Below are positions 16,802-24,545 of a stretch of DNA of 64,000 nucleotides, one piece after another. The position numbers and the translations under genes are program-made. Numbering within the stretch: the first letter of the stretch is position 1; each line of letters opens with the position of its first letter. The DNA comes from Lysobacter sp. S4-A87 (GTDB lineage: Bacteria; Pseudomonadota; Gammaproteobacteria; Xanthomonadales; Xanthomonadaceae). Below the pieces are notes generated by a model. That model saw only the letters and a program-made list of their open reading frames with translations, was not told the DNA's origin and ran no database searches. Where the stretch lies: contig NZ_CP093341.1 of assembly GCF_022637455.1 (NCBI RefSeq), positions 434,001-498,000 of the forward strand. Direction: 5' to 3'.

Positions 16802-17122
16802 GTGAAATCGCGCGCGAAGATCGTGGCGGTGCTGACCGCAAAGGCCGGCAATGAACCGGCGCTGGAGGAGCTGCTGCGCGGCATGGTCGCGCCGAGCCGC
16901 GAGGAACCTGGCAACCTTCGCTGGGACATCTGGCAGGACGCCGCGCAGCCGGGCCGCTTCGTGCTGGACGAGCTGTACCGGGACGAATCCGCGGTGGCGG
17001 CGCATCGCGCTACTTCGCACTTCCAGCACTACTTGGCGGTGGTCGATACGTTGGCCGAGCGCCAGGCGCATGTCGTGCGTCCTGTCGTGGTCGCCGATCT
17101 CGTGCCCGCCACGAAGGGCTAG
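16802..17122 (+). CDS. Antibiotic biosynthesis monooxygenase (ABM) family protein, copy 1
   Basis: The 106-residue product is a single ABM ferredoxin-like domain: KIVAVLTAKAGNEPALEELL, EPGNLRWDIWQDAAQPGRFV, ELYRDESAVAAHRATSHFQHY. Such dimers include YgiN-type quinol monooxygenases and cofactor-free oxygenases. The GTG at 16802 is preferred because GAAGGAG ends 8 bp before it; an upstream ATG at 16766 would add 12 residues. It is transcribed away from the betaine-type binding protein and ends 27 bp before a VOC-family gene, suggesting a two-gene unit. A second ABM gene lies at 41869-42198. Confidence 0.8.
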   Translation: MKSRAKIVAVLTAKAGNEPALEELLRGMVAPSREEPGNLRWDIWQDAAQPGRFVLDELYRDESAVAAHRATSHFQHYLAVVDTLAERQAHVVRPVVVADLVPATKG

Positions 17123-17149
17123 TAGTTGGTCAGATCCGTGGAGCCCGCG

Positions 17150-18004
17150 ATGGAAACTATTCCCAACGATCATGGGGTCGACACCGCCAGGCGCGACCTG
17201 CTGCGTACAACAGGTACGGCTGTGCTAGCCGGACTCACGGCTGCAACGATCCCCGGTGCGCTGTCCGCAGCCCCGCGGGCTCAGGCAGCCGCCACAACGA
17301 ATGTCCCTGGTTCGCTAGGCGCGAGACTGCAGGGTGTGCAGCATTTCGGGCTCACTGTCCAGAACATGGATCGCGCGTTCGAGTTCTATACTGAGGTGCT
17401 TGGCGGTACCGTAGTCATGCGTGATGGCGACTTCCACGGAGATCGCATCCACAACACGTTGCTCACGGACGAGGACATCATCGCGCGCGAGCGTGGTGTC
17501 AACCCACGTACACGCGGGATACCGGATCTGCGCCGCGGCACCCAGCGCCTTGACGTCCGATTCGTTCAGTTCGACAACGTCGTAATCGAGCTGCTGCAGT
17601 ATCGCGACGCCGATCAGCCAATGGGACGCGGCCACAGTTTCGCCGAGCCACGCGAACAGATGAGTCCCGCATTCCCGCGATCGATGCATATCTGCTTCTA
17701 CCTGCGCGATGATGTCGACTTCAACACCTTCATTCGCGATCTGGAAACTGAATCCGCGAGGCGCGGCATGACGCAGGTCAAGGCCAATCGCGTGATTACA
17801 GTCGCCACCGAGCATGAGCGGCGCGCGGCCCCCATCGAGGCGAACTCGCACCGGATCACGCAGGGTCGGTCCGATGGATGGTCATTGATCTACTGCAAGG
17901 GACCCGAGGGCGAGCAGCTTGAGTTCGTGCAGGCGCTCGGCCCGGTGAAGCGGACCTTCCAGGAAGCGCTACAGGCACGCCAGCGACCGCTCGCCGATAG
18001 ATGA
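17150..18004 (+). CDS. Tat-exported VOC (glyoxalase/dioxygenase-fold) protein
   Basis: The 284-residue protein has a twin-arginine signal (ARRDLLRTTGTAVLAGL) ending near residue 45. Past the signal, LQGVQHFGLTVQNMDRAFEF and YTEVLGGTVVMRDG give the first beta-alpha-beta half of a vicinal oxygen chelate domain with a metal-type His; EQLEFVQALGP near the end supplies the usual terminal Glu. VOC enzymes bind a divalent metal and act as lyases, isomerases or dioxygenases. Export of a folded, metal-loaded enzyme would suit the Tat route. It follows the ABM gene. Substrate unknown. Confidence 0.8.
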   Translation: METIPNDHGVDTARRDLLRTTGTAVLAGLTAATIPGALSAAPRAQAAATTNVPGSLGARLQGVQHFGLTVQNMDRAFEFYTEVLGGTVVMRDGDFHGDRIHNTLLTDEDIIARERGVNPRTRGIPDLRRGTQRLDVRFVQFDNVVIELLQYRDADQPMGRGHSFAEPREQMSPAFPRSMHICFYLRDDVDFNTFIRDLETESARRGMTQVKANRVITVATEHERRAAPIEANSHRITQGRSDGWSLIYCKGPEGEQLEFVQALGPVKRTFQEALQARQRPLADR

Positions 18005-18016
18005 GGGCAGGGATGG

Positions 18017-18070
18017 TCAGCTCCTGAAGCCATTGCGGCGATGCGTGTTATCGCAGAACGGCTTGGTCGA
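18017..18070 (-). pseudogene. 3' remnant of a CDGSH iron-sulfur protein gene
   Basis: Read on the minus strand, 17 codons plus stop give STKPFCDNTHRRNGFRS. That is nearly identical to the last residues of the CDGSH protein encoded at 24546-26537 (KPFCDDTHRRNGFRS). Upstream of this, similarity stops abruptly, so only the tail of a former paralogous gene survives. It lies directly after the VOC gene. The rest of this gap (18071-18337) shows nothing recognisable. Confidence 0.75.
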
Positions 18071-18337
18071 CCAAGGCGGAGGTCATGATGGCGTTACCCG
18101 AAATCCCTCCGGATGAAAGTGCGGGAGTAGCTGGCGGACGCGCTGCAGAATGCGGAACAGCGGGCCGCACTCGAACGAGAGGTGAAGCTGGTCCGACCGG
18201 GGCGCGACCGAGGCGGTGGCAAGTTGAAAGGTGACTATGCGCTTCACCGAGGGTCGAGCCACGGCTCTGCTACGTGCGGTGAACCGTGTACTCACGAGAT
18301 CGTGAGCCTTCGGCCGTTGGCGCCAACCCGGCCATGA

Positions 18338-20038
18338 TCAGGGGTACTGGCCGACGGCCTCCGCTGTCTCGGTGAGGTCGTCGTGCAGGATGCGGACGAC
18401 TTCGGCGATCGCATCCGGATGGGAGTACACGTCATGCCCAGACTCGATCACCAACGTCGACGCCGCGCCGGGAATGATCGCACTGGCAAGAGGCACCACT
18501 CCGTCGCCTTCTGGCGCGCGCGACGGCAGGCGCCCCGCGATCGTGTGGTATGGGATGCCGACTACGGGCAGTAGCCCTTCGCTCGCGCGCCGCACAGGTT
18601 GCGCTGCTTGCAAGGTCGAGATGCTGGTGATTCTGCCTTGCTGGTAGCTAGAGCGAAGTTCGATCTTGACGACCTCCGGATGTTCGCGCGCGATGCGCCT
18701 GAGGGCTTGGATCTCGGGCGGAGGCTGACCCGCGAGGCCTTTCACGAGCCGGGCGTACCACCGGTCCGCCAGTGGACTGCCTCGATGGGGCGCGGCCAGA
18801 AAAATCGCGCGAGAAACGCCGGGGTAGGGTGAGAACACGAGCAGGCTCTCGGCCGCGGCGACATCGGCCACATCGGCGCGAAGTGCCTCCGGCACGACCG
18901 AGAATGCCGCCGACCACAGCGTGTCGCTGGTTTCCGCACACAGTAACCGCGACACCACGCCACCCAGGCTATGGCCGATCAGGACTGCGTCACGCCGCGC
19001 CGCATCGTCCCCGTCCGGGTCGAGGACGGCCCAAGCGGCGTCGAGGTAACCGGCAATTCGGCGACGCGTGACGAACAGCGGGTCATCGGTCGAGTAGACC
19101 ACGTACCAGATCTGGAAATGTCGGCGCAGCTCTTGGTCCCCCCAGACCGCGTTAGTCATAGCGCTCCACGTCAATGGGCTGCTGCCCAGGCCATGCACCA
19201 TGATCAGCGGACGCTTGCTTGGGTCGTAGTCTTCCATCAGGTACACCCCGGCGCGGCGCGCGACCCCGTTTCCACCCACCAGTCCGAACAATCCCATGCG
19301 CCCGATTGGGGAGGACCCCATGACATGCGCGTAGGCCGCCGACGTGTCTTCGGCCAGGGGCACTTGTATGCTGCCGATCACTTTGGGGGTTTCGTCCAAC
19401 GGGTCGGCGAAAACCAGCCGCGCGTCGGCATCGGGATCGGACTCGATCCAGACGGTGGCGGCTCGAAACACCCCAGAAAATGGCAGCAGGTTGCACAGCG
19501 GGCGGTCGCGGCAACGCGGGCTAACGACAGCCACGGGGACACCGAGTCCCGGCCGCACGAAGCGGGTTCCTCCGTATATGCGCATCGACACATCGGAGGC
19601 TCTGATGACGCGCACCGATTCGCCGAGGTACTGAGACATGCCGCGAAACTCGATCTGCACAGAGTTGCCGCGAACCCGCACCCGACCCGGGCGCCAATCG
19701 CGCCGGTCTTCCAGCGCCCCGGTCAACCAAGCATCGGTGCACGCGTTGGCCATGCTCAACGCACGTGCAGCGTTTTGGTCGGCCTGTAGTGCAGCAAACG
19801 CAACACGCGCACAGTCCAGCCACAGGGCGGACGCCTGTCGCGGCGGGGCGCGCGGCGCTCGCTGGGCACGGACGCGCGCCCGTTCTAGCTGGTCGACGCC
19901 GGTTGCGGCTGCAGGGAAGGCCCCGCCAGGTCCCGCTTCTGCACAGTTCGCAGTTGCGAGCGCGAATGCCACGATGATCGTGCACGCAACGCGCACGATC
20001 CCTTCGGCGATGACGGATCCGGGGCTGATGGGGCTCAT
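18338..20038 (-). CDS. Exported alpha/beta-hydrolase lipase-like protein
   Basis: The 566-residue protein begins with a signal-like hydrophobic segment (ACTIIVAFALATANCAEAG). The C-terminal half is a lipase-type hydrolase: oxyanion RPLIMVHGLGSSPLTW, nucleophile elbow VLIGHSLGGVVSRL (catalytic Ser), IFLAAPHRGSPLAD and a late ESGHDVYSHPDAI that can provide the His. The first 250 residues resemble no domain I recognise. Start: ATG at 20036-20038; a longer frame exists but begins in sequence without a signal. A role in lipid or ester hydrolysis at the envelope is inferred. Confidence 0.8.
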   Translation of the reverse strand: MSPISPGSVIAEGIVRVACTIIVAFALATANCAEAGPGGAFPAAATGVDQLERARVRAQRAPRAPPRQASALWLDCARVAFAALQADQNAARALSMANACTDAWLTGALEDRRDWRPGRVRVRGNSVQIEFRGMSQYLGESVRVIRASDVSMRIYGGTRFVRPGLGVPVAVVSPRCRDRPLCNLLPFSGVFRAATVWIESDPDADARLVFADPLDETPKVIGSIQVPLAEDTSAAYAHVMGSSPIGRMGLFGLVGGNGVARRAGVYLMEDYDPSKRPLIMVHGLGSSPLTWSAMTNAVWGDQELRRHFQIWYVVYSTDDPLFVTRRRIAGYLDAAWAVLDPDGDDAARRDAVLIGHSLGGVVSRLLCAETSDTLWSAAFSVVPEALRADVADVAAAESLLVFSPYPGVSRAIFLAAPHRGSPLADRWYARLVKGLAGQPPPEIQALRRIAREHPEVVKIELRSSYQQGRITSISTLQAAQPVRRASEGLLPVVGIPYHTIAGRLPSRAPEGDGVVPLASAIIPGAASTLVIESGHDVYSHPDAIAEVVRILHDDLTETAEAVGQYP

Positions 20039-20198
20039 CCAGCACCTCGGGCGGGTGGCCCAAGAGTCGCTCCGCCTTGACACCGATGCCAGTAAATCCG
20101 TATCTCAAGCGCCACTCATTGGGAGGGCATCGGAAGCTCTCGCCCCACGTGGCCACGACCAACTAGCTACCGATCGCGCATGAAGCCTGGTCGGGTGT

Positions 20199-20873
20199 TC
20201 AAGATTTGAGTAGCGCTTTGACAATTGCCTGACCGACCAAACCGCCGGAAGCAGGGTTCTGACCAGTGATTAAGCGCCCATCAACCACGAGATTGGGCTG
20301 CCAGGGTGCAACAGAGGTGTGGTTGGCTCCCTCTTGACGCAGGGCAGTCTCAAGATCAAACGGCACATCCTCTTTCGCATAGTTTTCTTCCTCAGCGGTT
20401 GAGAATGAGGTGAGATTCTTGCCCTTCACCAGCGGACTTCCGTCTTCGAGCTTGACGTCCAGAAACGCGCACGGACCGTGACAAACCGCGGCCACGATCT
20501 TTCCTGCATCCCAGGCACGCAGTACAGCCCTCTTAACGCCCGGGTCGGTGACTATGTCACCCATCGGGCCGAGACCGCCGGGAAAGAAGACTGCGTCATA
20601 GTCCAGGACATCAACTTCCGAGAACTTTCGGCTGCGTGACAGGCGCCTGTAAGCCACGCTCTTCAAGAAATCGGTTTGGGTTGAGTCGTTCTCGTCAAAG
20701 CCGTCCTCAGGCGGCTTGCCGCCTTGCAGTGAAGCAAATTCAACTGCAATTCCTGCCTTATCAAGCTCATGGAATGGATGCGCGATCTCGGGGAAGAAGA
20801 AGCCTGTCTTGCGATGCTTCGGTCCGATCACAGCCGTGTTCGTGGAAACGAACAGCACGTACTTGACGCTCAT
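20199..20873 (-). CDS. DJ-1/PfpI-family protein (type 1 glutamine amidotransferase-like)
   Basis: The intact 224-residue copy of the truncated gene at 10196-10723. It opens MSVKYVLFVSTNTAVIGPK and carries FFPGGLGPMGD (oxyanion region) and VAAVCHGPCAFLD with the nucleophilic Cys. Hsp31/YhbO-like relatives act as chaperones, deglycases or glyoxalase III; which applies is unknown. Base composition appears less GC-rich than the lipase next door. The ATG at 20871-20873 was chosen over an upstream GTG because GAGGTG sits at the right distance. A more distant third member is at 35436-36116. Confidence 0.88.
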   Translation of the reverse strand: MSVKYVLFVSTNTAVIGPKHRKTGFFFPEIAHPFHELDKAGIAVEFASLQGGKPPEDGFDENDSTQTDFLKSVAYRRLSRSRKFSEVDVLDYDAVFFPGGLGPMGDIVTDPGVKRAVLRAWDAGKIVAAVCHGPCAFLDVKLEDGSPLVKGKNLTSFSTAEEENYAKEDVPFDLETALRQEGANHTSVAPWQPNLVVDGRLITGQNPASGGLVGQAIVKALLKS

Positions 20874-21209
20874 GACCAACACCTCGATGTGGAATGACGA
20901 TTTCGAAATCAGGCTAGGAGGTGCAGTTCAGGACATCAAGTCAAACGTTGGAAAAACCAGTGAAGCCGGGCACTGCGCAGCATCACTGAACGAGCGGGGA
21001 AACACGCGCCACGTCTCAAGGTTCTGGCAACGTGGCCGTTGTCGATGCGTGCGCTCCGCTGTTGGATTCCCGCGCCGTAGGGGCAAGCAGGCGGCGTGGA
21101 TTCAAGGGCTGGCTTTGGTCCGGATAGTGGATTTGCCGACTGTCTTCCGGTGCCGGCCGGGTACGTCATCGGCGTTTCGGGAACTTTGAAGTTCGAGGCT
21201 GCCGAGTAC
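20874..21209. other. Intergenic, no feature seen
   Basis: About 335 bp between the PfpI start and the end of the aldehyde dehydrogenase gene. It must contain the PfpI promoter. No recognised protein similarity, hairpin or repeat was seen. Confidence 0.5.
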
Positions 21210-22586
21210 CTATCGATGGAACACAATCATCTTCCTAGACGTCATCTCATGCGTGGTGTACGGAACTCCACCCACGCCGTACCCCGATGCGTGCCTACCC
21301 GCGAATGGCATCCAATCTACGCGAAAGGCGGTGTGGTCATTGATCATGACCGCGCTGGCATCAAGCCGCTCGGCCGCGTCCAGCGCATGGGCGAGATTCT
21401 GGGTAAAGATGCTCGATTGAAAGGAAAATGGCAGCGAGTTCGCTTCTTCTATTGCTGCATCCAGCGTCTCAAACGGCATGACACAGGTAACGGGCCCAAA
21501 TACTTCCAAGCTGGCCACTTTTGAGGTGCGCGGGGGGTCGAGAATTATCGATGGTCTAAGCGTGGTGTTACTGACGCGGCCGCCTCCGAACTGAAGAGAG
21601 CCAGCTTTCTTAGCTTCTTCGATCCAGCTCTCAACCCGATCCACTTCTGCGGGCGCGATCAGCGGGCCTACTTCTGTTTCGGGCAGGGTCGGATCACCGA
21701 CGCGGAGGGAGGCTACCCGGCCAGTGAATCGGTCCATGAACGGGTCCAATATGTCCCTGTGCACATAGATGCGTTGCACGGACACGCAGACCTGGCCAGC
21801 ATGGTAGTAGCCTCCTTTCGCCAACGGCTCGATGATCTGATCCAGGTCGACTGACTTGTCGATAATCGCAGGCGCGACGCCACCGTGCTCCAACGCACAG
21901 CGCGTTCCAGGCGCCAACTTTGAACGCAAGTACCATCCAACCTTTCCGGAGCCAATAAAACTGAAGAACGCTACTCTGGAGTCAACGACCAACGCCTCAC
22001 CCAACGCGCGATCGTCTGTCACCAGGGTCTGAACCCATCCTTCTGGCATACCTGCTTCATGGACCATCCTGACGAGTTCCATGCAACTCATAGGGGTCCT
22101 GGTGGCTGGCTTGATAATAATGGGACAGCCGGCCGCTATTGCGGGGGCGATCTGGTGCACCGCCAAGTTGAGTGGGTGATTAAAGGCCGAAACAGCTGCC
22201 ACAACCCCTATTGGCTCGGCGATGCTCCAGGCCCGACGCCGATCGCTTGCTGAAGTTAGTCCCATTGGGATCTCGCAGCCGGCCTGGGTGCGAATCACGT
22301 CTATCGCACTGCGTACGCCGTCGACGGCGCGCTCAACCTCGACCCTGGCATCAGTGAGCGGCTTGCCGCCCTCGTGGGAGATCTGCAGCGCCAGTTTCTC
22401 CGCACTACTGCGCATCAGTTCAGACAGTGCTGACAGAATCTCCACGCGCCGATAGGGTGGGATCCACGCCTGCCGGTTCTTGAACCGCTCGCGCGCCAAA
22501 CTCAGCTTGACTTCGAGCGAATCCGCATCATCTGTTGGGACTTGGCTCAGTAGCACCCGATCGAAGGCCTGAACGACATCAATCAT
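21210..22586 (-). CDS. NAD(P)-dependent aldehyde dehydrogenase
   Basis: The 458-residue ALDH-superfamily enzyme shows PIGVVAAVSAFNHPLNLAVH, FSFIGSGKVGWYL (Rossmann glycine motif), ALEHGGVAPAII holding the general-base Glu (usual ELGG read here as EHGG), GYYHAGQVCVSVQRIYVH with the catalytic Cys, and LEVFGPVTCVMPFE. The enzyme should oxidise aldehydes to acids. The ATG at 22584-22586 has AAAGGTGA upstream. It is downstream of a same-strand EstC-like hydrolase with a 73-bp gap, so co-transcription is possible. Confidence 0.93.
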   Translation of the reverse strand: MIDVVQAFDRVLLSQVPTDDADSLEVKLSLARERFKNRQAWIPPYRRVEILSALSELMRSSAEKLALQISHEGGKPLTDARVEVERAVDGVRSAIDVIRTQAGCEIPMGLTSASDRRRAWSIAEPIGVVAAVSAFNHPLNLAVHQIAPAIAAGCPIIIKPATRTPMSCMELVRMVHEAGMPEGWVQTLVTDDRALGEALVVDSRVAFFSFIGSGKVGWYLRSKLAPGTRCALEHGGVAPAIIDKSVDLDQIIEPLAKGGYYHAGQVCVSVQRIYVHRDILDPFMDRFTGRVASLRVGDPTLPETEVGPLIAPAEVDRVESWIEEAKKAGSLQFGGGRVSNTTLRPSIILDPPRTSKVASLEVFGPVTCVMPFETLDAAIEEANSLPFSFQSSIFTQNLAHALDAAERLDASAVMINDHTAFRVDWMPFAGRHASGYGVGGVPYTTHEMTSRKMIVFHR

Positions 22587-22659
22587 CGCAATCACCTTTC
22601 GCGTGGTATGGCGCAGTGTCAAACGCAGCGCGACGCTACGGACTCAGGATGACGAAGAA

Positions 22660-23418
22660 TCAAGCCCCAGATTGGCGCGCCGCGTTCGCGATGACTTCTG
22701 CGACCTTGCCTGGCTGGGAAAGAAAGACCGCGTGGCTCGATTCAATCTCGGTCACGACACTGCCCGCACGCTCGGCCATTCGCCGCTGAAGCTCGGGATT
22801 TATCGTCCGATCCTTGGTTGTAACTATCGCCCAACTCTTTTTTGAGCGCCAAGCCGGCTTCCCTGCGGGTGCAGTGAATGCTTGCTTCGATGCAAAGACC
22901 TGCGACCTTGCCATGAATGCCGCCTCCTCTTTCGGGACATCCGCGGCGAAATCAGCTGCAAACGCGGCATGGTCGAGGTAGAGGAACTTGTCGTCTCTTG
23001 TCGCGACGATCGCGCGGCTCTCTGGCGGTGTCTCTGTGGCGAGTTTCAGCAGGCTCTCTCCCGTCTCCGGCTGAAACGCAGCAACGTACACCAGTGCCGC
23101 GACATCCGGTCGGGCTCCCGCTTCTGTGATCACCATGCCACCGTAACTGTGGGCCACCAAGACGCTTGGGCCGTCCTGCATGTCTAAAACACGCTGGGTC
23201 GCTGCTACATCGTCGGCCATGGAAGTAATGGGGATCTGAACTAGACTCACCGAGAACCCCTGGCCCTCCAGTATCTCGGCCGCCTTTCGCCAGCCCGAGC
23301 TATCGGCGAAGGCTCCATGTACGACCACAATGTTGTTGGCATGGGCGGGGGACGCATCCACGGCGACCGGGTCTAACGACGCGGACAGTAGCATTGGGAG
23401 CAGAGCTGGGGTGTGCAT
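22660..23418 (-). CDS. Exported alpha/beta hydrolase (EstC-like), copy 1
   Basis: The 252-residue protein has an N-terminal hydrophobic leader ending near residue 27. The fold follows: NIVVVHGAFADSSGWRKAAE (oxyanion loop), VLVAHSYGGMVITEAG with the catalytic Ser, and ESSHAVFLSQPGKVAE with the His. Relatives hydrolyse small esters. The start ATG has GGAGAACGGC in front. A clear paralog, sharing MHTP-, VVHGAFADSSGWR-, LDMQDGPS- and AHSYGG/GHSYGG-type segments, lies at 27749-28507. Confidence 0.85.
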   Translation of the reverse strand: MHTPALLPMLLSASLDPVAVDASPAHANNIVVVHGAFADSSGWRKAAEILEGQGFSVSLVQIPITSMADDVAATQRVLDMQDGPSVLVAHSYGGMVITEAGARPDVAALVYVAAFQPETGESLLKLATETPPESRAIVATRDDKFLYLDHAAFAADFAADVPKEEAAFMARSQVFASKQAFTAPAGKPAWRSKKSWAIVTTKDRTINPELQRRMAERAGSVVTEIESSHAVFLSQPGKVAEVIANAARQSGA

Positions 23419-23447
23419 GCCGTTCTCCGGCTGGGGCGTTCGCAGAA

Positions 23448-23891
23448 TCAGTGGGGGGTGAACTCGCGCTGACGGAAGACCTCGTCATGAACTGAGACAA
23501 CGGCCAAGGACGACTCACGTGCCAGCGCGATGCTTGCGGCAAGGATAGCGACGACGCCCAGTGAAGCCAAAGTCAATAGGACCTTGTCAAACCATTCATC
23601 TGTAAATGTTCCTATTGCTACGGCCAAACTCGTGCAGACAAAACAGGTTATCGACACATGCAGAAGTTGCCCCGTCCGCAGCATAATCATGCTGCGTTTT
23701 AGCTGGAGCTTTATGCACTGATCGAGCACTTCGGTTCGTTCTGGCGATGCCGAGACAGCCCTTTCATCGATCAGCGTTCTAGTTCTGTCCACTATTCTTG
23801 CAAGCCTCCCATTCGCAGACAAAAGTAAGGAGGCAGCTGCTGATAGAAAGAAGGCAGGTGTCAGCATCGCTGTAAGGACGTCGTAGATCAT
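23448..23891 (-). CDS. DUF2721-like membrane protein
   Basis: About 147 residues with three predicted helices: LTAMLTPAFFLSAAASLLLS, TGQLLHVSITCFVCTSLAVA and LLTLASLGVVAILAASIALA. The loop NGRLARIVDRTRTL between the first two is the DUF2721 hallmark. Function of the family is unknown. Start uncertain: the frame opens at 23942, but the ATG at 23889-23891 places the first helix at the N-terminus as in the family. It precedes the EstC-like hydrolase on the same strand. Confidence 0.6.
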   Translation of the reverse strand: MIYDVLTAMLTPAFFLSAAASLLLSANGRLARIVDRTRTLIDERAVSASPERTEVLDQCIKLQLKRSMIMLRTGQLLHVSITCFVCTSLAVAIGTFTDEWFDKVLLTLASLGVVAILAASIALARESSLAVVSVHDEVFRQREFTPH

Positions 23892-24364
23892 GGCTTTTGC
23901 CTGCTCCTGCTCCAACTCGCACACGTTGCAGAGGACCGTCAATGGCAGGACCGTAGCACCATGTGGATCGTCGTATCAGTCAATAGTCGTGAAGTGTGGT
24001 GAATATCGGATGTCGCGCCGTGATGTCGATCGGGACGAGGAGCGAATTCACATGGCGGAGGGTTGCCGCCGCGAGTCCGATTGCCCCCGCGCGTATCGGG
24101 GGGGGGGCGGCGATGGGGCCACGCGGTTTAGCAGGCCAGGGGCGTCTGCCGACAATGACGATTACGTCCATGCGCGGGGCTTGCAGGCGGGCGCTTTGAA
24201 CACTGCGGCCGCGCACCAAACGGATGATTTGCAGACCGAGCGCGGACTTGCTCCGGACGCAGGCGCGCGGAGAGTTCCGGCGCGCCCATCGCGGTCAGCT
24301 GCGCGACAAATGCGATCGTCGCGCCACTGGATGGCTCAATCAATCAGCCCTCGTGCGGGCCGGA
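23892..24364. other. Intergenic, no gene recognised
   Basis: About 470 bp between the DUF2721 gene and the antiporter remnant. Short open frames exist in several phases but none resembles a protein. A run of G residues (about 24099-24108) is present. Likely decayed DNA left by the rearrangement that created the antiporter remnant. Confidence 0.5.
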
Positions 24365-24545
24365 TCACGCCTTCGGGCGCGCTGCCTTTTTGGTCGCTTC
24401 GTTCAATGCCTGGCTTTCGCGCCGGGGCGGGGTCAGTGGCGCGGGATGCGCGTCAGGCCCAGTTCCCGAAGCGTCATCGTACCGAAGTGCAGCGCCGACT
24501 CGATGGTCTCCCGCACCTGCCGGGTCACGCCCTCGCCGGCAAGTA
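24365..24545 (-). pseudogene. 3' remnant of a second KefC-type antiporter gene
   Basis: Minus-strand translation gives LAGEGVTRQVRETIESAL then HFGTMTLRELGLT, matching residues near the end of the antiporter at 12602-14431 (LAGEGITRQVRETFESALRF and GTLTLRELGLT). After an out-of-frame deletion it resumes as PLTPPRRESQALNEA before a stop, matching that protein's extreme C-terminus (PLTPPRRESQALNQA). The 5' side stops exactly where the CDGSH gene's stop codon begins (24546), so a recombination junction joins the two. Confidence 0.8.
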
